From Equus caballus (taxonomy: Eukaryota > Chordata > Mammalia > Perissodactyla > Equidae), in contig NC_091684.1 of assembly GCF_041296265.1 (NCBI RefSeq), positions 105,368,501 to 105,432,500 on the forward strand: a DNA stretch of 64,000 nt, read 5' to 3'. The notes under the pieces are model-generated. The model was not told the origin of the DNA. It ran no database searches and saw only the letters and a program-made list of their open reading frames with translations. The translations under genes and the position numbers were made by a program. Positions 58,846 through 64,000 of this stretch are shown here, piece by piece. How positions within the stretch are numbered: the stretch's first letter is position 1; the number at the start of each line of letters is the position of its first letter.

Positions 58846-59924
58846 ATGGCCCAGCCCCTGTGCCCGCCGCGCCCCGAGGCCTGGATGCTCTCCGGGGGCT
58901 GGGGCCCTGCCCGGCCGCCGCGGCCCTCCGACGGGGACTGCAGCTGCTTCCCTGCCTCGTCCTCGCACTCCTGGGCCAGCGCCGCGGACGGCAGCGCTGT
59001 GCCGAGCCCCGGGCGGCCCGCGCCACCTGCGGCCCGCACCCCGACAGCAGGGAGGCGCAGCGCCCGCGGCAGCCGCCTGGGCAGCGGGCAGCGGCAGAGC
59101 GCCAGCGAGCGCGAGAAGCTGCGCATGCGCACCCTCGCCCGCGCGCTGCACGAGCTGCGCCGCTTCCTGCCGCCAGCAGTGGCGCCCGCCGGCCAGAGCC
59201 TCACCAAGATCGAGACGCTGCGCCTGGCCATCCGCTACATCGGCCACCTGTCGGCCGTGCTGGGCCTCAGCGAGGACAGCCTGCGGCGCCGGCGCCCGCG
59301 GCCCAGCGCCTCGCCGCGCCCTCGGGGCTGCCCGCTCTGCCCCGACGGCGGCCCCGCGCAGGCGCAGACGCAGACGCGCGGCCCGGGCCTGGGCTCCGCA
59401 GCCGGCGCCGCGGTGTTCTGGGGGTCTCCGCCCGCCGACCCCGGGGCTCCGGGTGCTGCGTCCGAGCCCTGCGACCCGCTCGAGCTCCACAACGAGGCGG
59501 CGGGCCCGCAGGCTCTGGCGATGGAGCCGGGCCCCTCGTCTCTGGTGGGTACCTCCTCGACCGCGCGGACCCCATCCCGGGACCTCGTGCATGGCGCTGC
59601 CTACTGTCGGCGCCCCCGGCCACACCCCTGCGGGGACCTGCCCTGCCGCATCCCCCTAGCAGCCCGGCCTCGCCGGCCCGCGCCCCAAAGCAGCACAGCT
59701 CGTGTGCCCGGGCGCTCGAGCGGCGAGGGAAGGGGAAGGACGCGCAGGGGACACGGTCGCGTTCCCCGCCTAAAGCCTCCTAGAGTGGAGCCCATGAGCG
59801 CGACAGGCGTGCTCGGCGGCCAACGCTGAGGGCCACGGGGTCCCCTCTGTCCCCACAGCTCTTTCCCGACGAAGTGCTGGCCCTGCTGGAGACCTGGATG
59901 CCCCTGGAGTGGCCGCCCGCCTGA
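58846..59924 (+). CDS. MESP1: Mesoderm posterior bHLH factor 1
   Basis: bHLH transcription factor that specifies early cardiac and cranial mesoderm. Exon 1 is 58,846-59,544 (233 codons, donor gtgggt), exon 2 is 59,859-59,924 (21 codons plus TGA, acceptor ccccacag), phase 0, giving 254 residues; human MESP1 has 268. The start sits in a near-perfect Kozak context after a GCC repeat. The N-terminus [20 protein letters not shown] matches MESP1. The bHLH covers about 82-139 ([20 protein letters not shown], then the loop around [10 protein letters not shown], then helix 2), with CPLCP at 162-166. Exon 2 begins [10 protein letters not shown] and ends EWPPA, matching the family's short C-terminus. 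All key basic-region residues are present. It faces MESP2 head to head and sits in a CpG island. Confidence 0.95.
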
Positions 59925-60183
59925 GTCGTTGAAGCGACGACGCACCGCTGGCGCCCCGTCTGTGAGCGCCGAGGCTTTCTTGGCCTCAGCTTCGAAGTGG
60001 TCCCTCCCCAGACTCTCTGTCCGGGAGAGGGTCCCAGCGATCCTGCCATGGCCCTTCCTGCGAGTGACAGCCTGTGCCCGCCCCGGCCGGCCCTCTCAGC
60101 CCCTGTCGCGGTGGAGGAACCCCTGGGCTACAGGCTCGGAGGCGGACAGGACGCTCTGCCTAGTGTGTCTTTATTTATTTGTG

Positions 60184-60189
60184 AATAAA
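60184..60189 (+). terminator. MESP1: MESP1 poly(A) signal AATAAA
   Basis: 'tttatttgtgaataaacttt' lies 260 bases after the stop codon, followed by a GT-rich 'tttgtgctggtgacag' element. Identical in arm A. Confidence 0.85.
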
Positions 60190-60794
60190 CTTTGTGCTGG
60201 TGACAGTTGACAATTTCTTCTTCCTCTGGTGGACACAGTGCTCCCTCCCCCTCCTCCAAAGAACAGAGGAAAGTTGGGAGGGTTTCTTGCAATTTCAGCC
60301 CCCAAAGCAAGCAGCCTCAGACCCCTTCCTCCTTGTCCCCGACCCTGGCTTAGCATCTCCTCTTCCAGCTGGGTGGGCCTGGAAGCAGGAGGCGCTTCAG
60401 ATGAGAATGTGGCAGCAAGTGGACTCTGTCCGTCTTTTCTTTGAACCTGGTGGGAAGCTGGGTAAAAGCACAGTATCTGTAGAAGATACCTTTCCACTAG
60501 CGGGTACTTACTGTGCCTCACGTCCTCTCCATATTTTATACCCGAATAACCATTGTACAGAAGAAGAAACCAAGAATCAGCACTCAGGCCCTGATAGGAC
60601 TTCAGGACCCGAGCCCGCAGCCCTGGCAGGATTGTGCCAGCTTCGTTCATTCTGGCCTGGGGGACACCAGCCCCAAAGGCTGGTTTCCGGTGTCTGGCGT
60701 CCCTATTCCCCTAGCGCTGGAGCATCACGGCCTGGACCTGGGATTTTTCCATCTCCCTTCACTCTGGTTTCTCTCCCATGTGGCTTAGGGACAT

Positions 60795-61095
60795 AGCATC
60801 ACTCTAATGCAGCGTATGTATTAGACATCGCTCCTCATTATTCCACTCCCCACCCCTACCCCGGCCCACTAGTCCACTTTCTCTACAGCTTTGCTGGTTC
60901 TGGATGTTTCGTATGAGTGCAGTCATACAACATGAGGCCTTGGAGTCTGGCTTCTTTCACTTAGCATGACGTTCTCAGGGTTCATCCGCTCGTGTTGTCT
61001 CCTGTGTCTACTTCCTTTCTTTTATTGCCCAACAATATTCCCCTGCAGGGATGGGCCACAGTCGACGTGTTTACCCATGGATGTTGGTCGGCTTG
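60795..61095 (-). repeat. L1 3' fragment inside arm B
   Basis: Reverse-orientation partner of the L1 fragment at 41,490-41,790, with only a few differences. Confidence 0.75.
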
Positions 61096-61954
61096 TTGGG
61101 AAACCACCTGGGAGAGCATTTCCAGTGCTGGGCCCAGGCCAGGAGGGGAGCAGTTCAGAGAGGGGTGGGGGTCACTGCTGCGTCACTCAGGAGTCCAGGC
61201 CCACCCGGGCCAGCATTTGGCTGCAGAGGGTGGGATCCAAAAGCAGAGGCCTTGGGGGGAGGAGCGGGACCTCACAGCTTTGCTGATCACCCCCTGTCCT
61301 GCCTCTCCACCCCCATCTCCCCTCCCCTCCCAGGACTCTAACTGGAGCAGAGCAGGAAGTCTTTTCCAGGAGACTACCCAGTTCAGAAAGCCTATTTGCA
61401 TGGCAAAGGCCCCCTGGTTTAGGATGGGGAATTAAAGTTATTAGCAAGTCTTTTCACAGAGAAGTGGGGCTCCTTGCCGGGCCCCTCCCCTGGGGAGGGC
61501 CTCTCCTGCCTGTCAGAGCTGGAGCCCTCCCCCGACTGTTGATTAGCACCTGGGTGTGAATTTTCATTAACACGTCCCTGCTAATAAGACAGGAGTGGAG
61601 ATGGGAAGGGGCTGCCTCCCACCCCACCCCCTCCCCCCGCCCCTTCCTGGGCTAGCCCCACTGGCACCCAGAGCAGACCCTGGGTGCCCATTCAGGGAGA
61701 CGGGACAGTAACCAGCGTCCAGGTAGGTGAGCCCTGGCATGTGTGCTCTCAGTTCCCAGCTGAGGGCGAGGTGGCCCCAGTCCTCGGGGCTTCAGGACGG
61801 GAAAGTTAAGCAAGAGGCTGAGGGGCAGATGCTCAGCCTTCACAGGCAGCTGTGGTTCCAGAGCCCCGGTGCCTCCCCGCTGTCCTGCCCTCCTGACAGC
61901 TCAGCCAGCCCGTCTGAAGGACGGAGGGTGCTGGTGGCACCTCACCTCACCTGG

Positions 61955-64000
61955 GGTGCTGGCGGGGTGCCCTGGGTCAGAGCAGCCTGGGTGCCCACCT
62001 GCTGGAAGGTGCAAGTGTGAGGGTGGCATCAGCCCAGGCCCCCCACCCCAGTAGCTAGCTGGTCCCGCCAGCGCTGGTCTCCACTGGCTGTCAGTGGCCC
62101 CCCCTTCCTGCGGAGCTGCTGTCACAGCCCGATGGGTGGAACGACGTGGCGGAGAAACAGACATATCTGGAGCAGCCACCGTGGGCCAGGCTGGGCTGAG
62201 GGCTGTAAATTCACCGTCTGCTGTCAGGTAGTCTTAGCCCCAAGCCCGGGAGCACTGGGCCGCTGTGTGCTCGTAGCTCTTTTATAGACCGGCACACTGA
62301 GGCACGGAAAAAGGACAAGGAATTTTTCACAGAGCTAGAATGTGGCTGTGAGCGTGGGGACAACAGTGGGTGCTAGTGAGAAATCCGGTCTTTGCAACAG
62401 CCCAGGCAGGCAAGTGAGCATTCGCATTGGAGGGAGTAAACTGAAGCTCCTAATCTGGTGCACGTCGGCCCCCAGTGTGGCTGCCAGCGGGGAACCTGCT
62501 CCTGCTACCGACCACGCCTGGTGCCCCCGCCGAGACAGCTGTCCTGTGTGGACGCTGATGCTGGAGGGGCCCATGTCTTAAGGAGGGGCAGCTAAGCTGA
62601 TCATTCTATTCAAGACATGTATTCGAGGATGAGACACACGGGCCACAGCATGAACCCTGGGGCAGAGGAAGTGGGTGGCGGTCATGAGTCGTCTGTATTG
62701 CAGATGGCAGTTCTGGGAGGCGGGCTGGAGAGCTGGGCTGGGACTTGGGTGGGTTGTGCCCCTGGAGGAGGGCCCAGCCCGGTGTCCCTCTGGTCATGCA
62801 TTGCTAAATAAACAGGTCCATCTGAGGGGTACATGGATGCCCCAGGATTCTGAAACACCCGCTACTGGGGCACTAGGGTGGCACAGGGCTGGGGCAGGAA
62901 GCCTGCCCCAACTGCAAAGCCCCTGCTTGTCTCACACCCCCAGCTGCCCATCCTGCACGGACACGACCCTGAGGGTAAATGGCTCCTAAATTCTGCACCT
63001 GCGCACTCGTCTGCCTCACCCTGGTCCCCACACTCCCCTGAGAAGTCCCAGGGTTCCTGGCTCTTCCAAGGGGCTGTATCACCCAGCGTCAAGGAGCTCT
63101 TCTGGGTTCCTGGGCACAGCCCACTCAGCCCTCCGTGGTCTTGACCTGCTCAGTACCCCTCCCACCATCCTCCCTCCCGGCCTGTCACTGTCATTTCTTC
63201 AGAGAGCACTCCCTCCTTAGTTTGGGGGTCCTGACCTCCATGGCCCTCCAGGGACGGGCACGTGCCACAGCTGCTGAAAATGGGCATGACGATAAGATCT
63301 GCGTTTCACAAGCTTACTCAGGGCCACGTGTGGAACAGAAGCACGGCAGAGGGCCGGAACTGTCAGCCCCTTGCATTCCAGTGGTGGAAGGCCGAGACCG
63401 TCATCCCGAGTCCTCCTCCCTCGTGGCAGGAGAGTTGCCACTGGGCCTGCTGTGTAGAGGGAAAGGATTACTCTCTGAGCTGTTTCTGCTGTGTTTTCGT
63501 TCCCATGGTGGGGAGGTCCAGGGGCAGAGTGTCGCAGGTGGGGACCCCTTCGTCCAGGGGACGTCAGCTAGTCAGCACCAGCGCCAAGAGGGAGGTGTCA
63601 TGCCAACAAGGAGCAGGTGAGACCCAGGGGCGGAGGTGGATGGGGCCACGAAAGCAGCGGTGTCCCAAACCCTGCACACAGTGGGGGCTGGTGGGCAGGT
63701 TATGAGGGGAGGCTGGGACCTTAACCACCTGCAGTTTTCGAAGGCACCACACAGTGTCCTCAGAGAGGCAGCACAGGCCTCAGGCCCCAAGGGGCCCTCC
63801 ACCCAGTTTTCTGGGAAGGGCAGTTTCTAGAGAAGAGAAAGTTGCCTCTCTGCCCTGCCGGTGCCCCCGGCCCCCAGCTTCCTCGAGGGTCCCAGGCCAG
63901 CAGGCGAGGGGCGTTAGTGGCACCATTCCTGCCTGCCACCTCACCTGGCCCTGCTCTGCCTCTCCCATCTGTGTGACCTCAGGTAGTCATTCAACCCCTC
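61955..64000. other. Right edge, no gene recognised
   Basis: Unique GC-rich sequence beyond arm B. A MIR-like piece may lie near 62,190-62,350 ('cttttatagaccggcacact'). Neither a WDR93-like exon (the usual neighbour on this side of MESP1) nor an AP3S2 exon is visible. Confidence 0.5.

Larger units (their letters stand above)
59091..61954 (+). repeat. Inverted-repeat arm B (MESP1 side)
   Basis: Reverse complement of 40,627-43,503. It starts inside MESP1 exon 1 at the first bases of the bHLH coding region and ends ~1.8 kb beyond the poly(A) signal, where 'cacctcacctcacc' is the last shared run. The spacer between the arms is about 15.6 kb. Confidence 0.93.

Overview
The window is mammalian nuclear DNA: GC-rich, intron-bearing genes spread among old and young interspersed repeats. 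Five tRNA-derived SINEs of the equine repetitive element (ERE) type point to a perissodactyl, most likely a horse-like equid. No bacterial, phage or CRISPR features are present.

Left to right: (1) 1-6,450 holds the first ten coding exons and proximal promoter of ANPEP (aminopeptidase N, CD13) on the minus strand; the gene runs off the left edge in intron 10. (2) 6,450-33,900 has no recognised coding sequence. It holds L2, MIR and L1 remnants, a CpG island at about 12.55-13.48 kb that may be the distal ANPEP promoter, and a nested-insertion zone at 13.7-19.2 kb with two solitary ERV LTRs and two EREs. (3) 33,917-35,742 carries only the last two coding exons of AP3S2 (minus), the sigma subunit of the AP-3 trafficking adaptor. 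(4) 35.7-40.6 kb is repeat-rich and has no exon. (5) 40,627-43,503 and 59,091-61,954 are two arms of a large inverted repeat, each carrying most of a MESP gene plus about 2 kb of 3' flank. The left arm contains MESP2 (minus) and the right arm MESP1 (plus); the two genes are head to head across a spacer of about 15.6 kb. (6) 61.95-64 kb has no recognised gene.

Two things stand out. First, the MESP2 gene is a mosaic: its promoter side and first ~80 residues are clearly MESP2, but from the bHLH onward, through the intron, second exon, poly(A) signal and flank, it matches the neighbouring MESP1. The predicted protein is 256 residues, against roughly 370-400 in mouse and human, and lacks the usual MESP2 tail. 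Gene conversion between the arms is the simplest reading. Second, gene order differs from the order MESP1-MESP2-ANPEP-AP3S2 shared by human and mouse. Here the MESP pair sits upstream of AP3S2 exon 5, where exons 1-4 should be. This means a real inversion, insertion of the MESP pair into an AP3S2 intron, or a misassembly.

The genes do not form one pathway. ANPEP is a cell-surface peptidase, AP3S2 is a vesicle-coat subunit, and MESP1/MESP2 are mesoderm and somite bHLH transcription factors. Coordinates of coding exons were set by splice signals and a continuous reading frame; repeat boundaries and family names were judged by eye.
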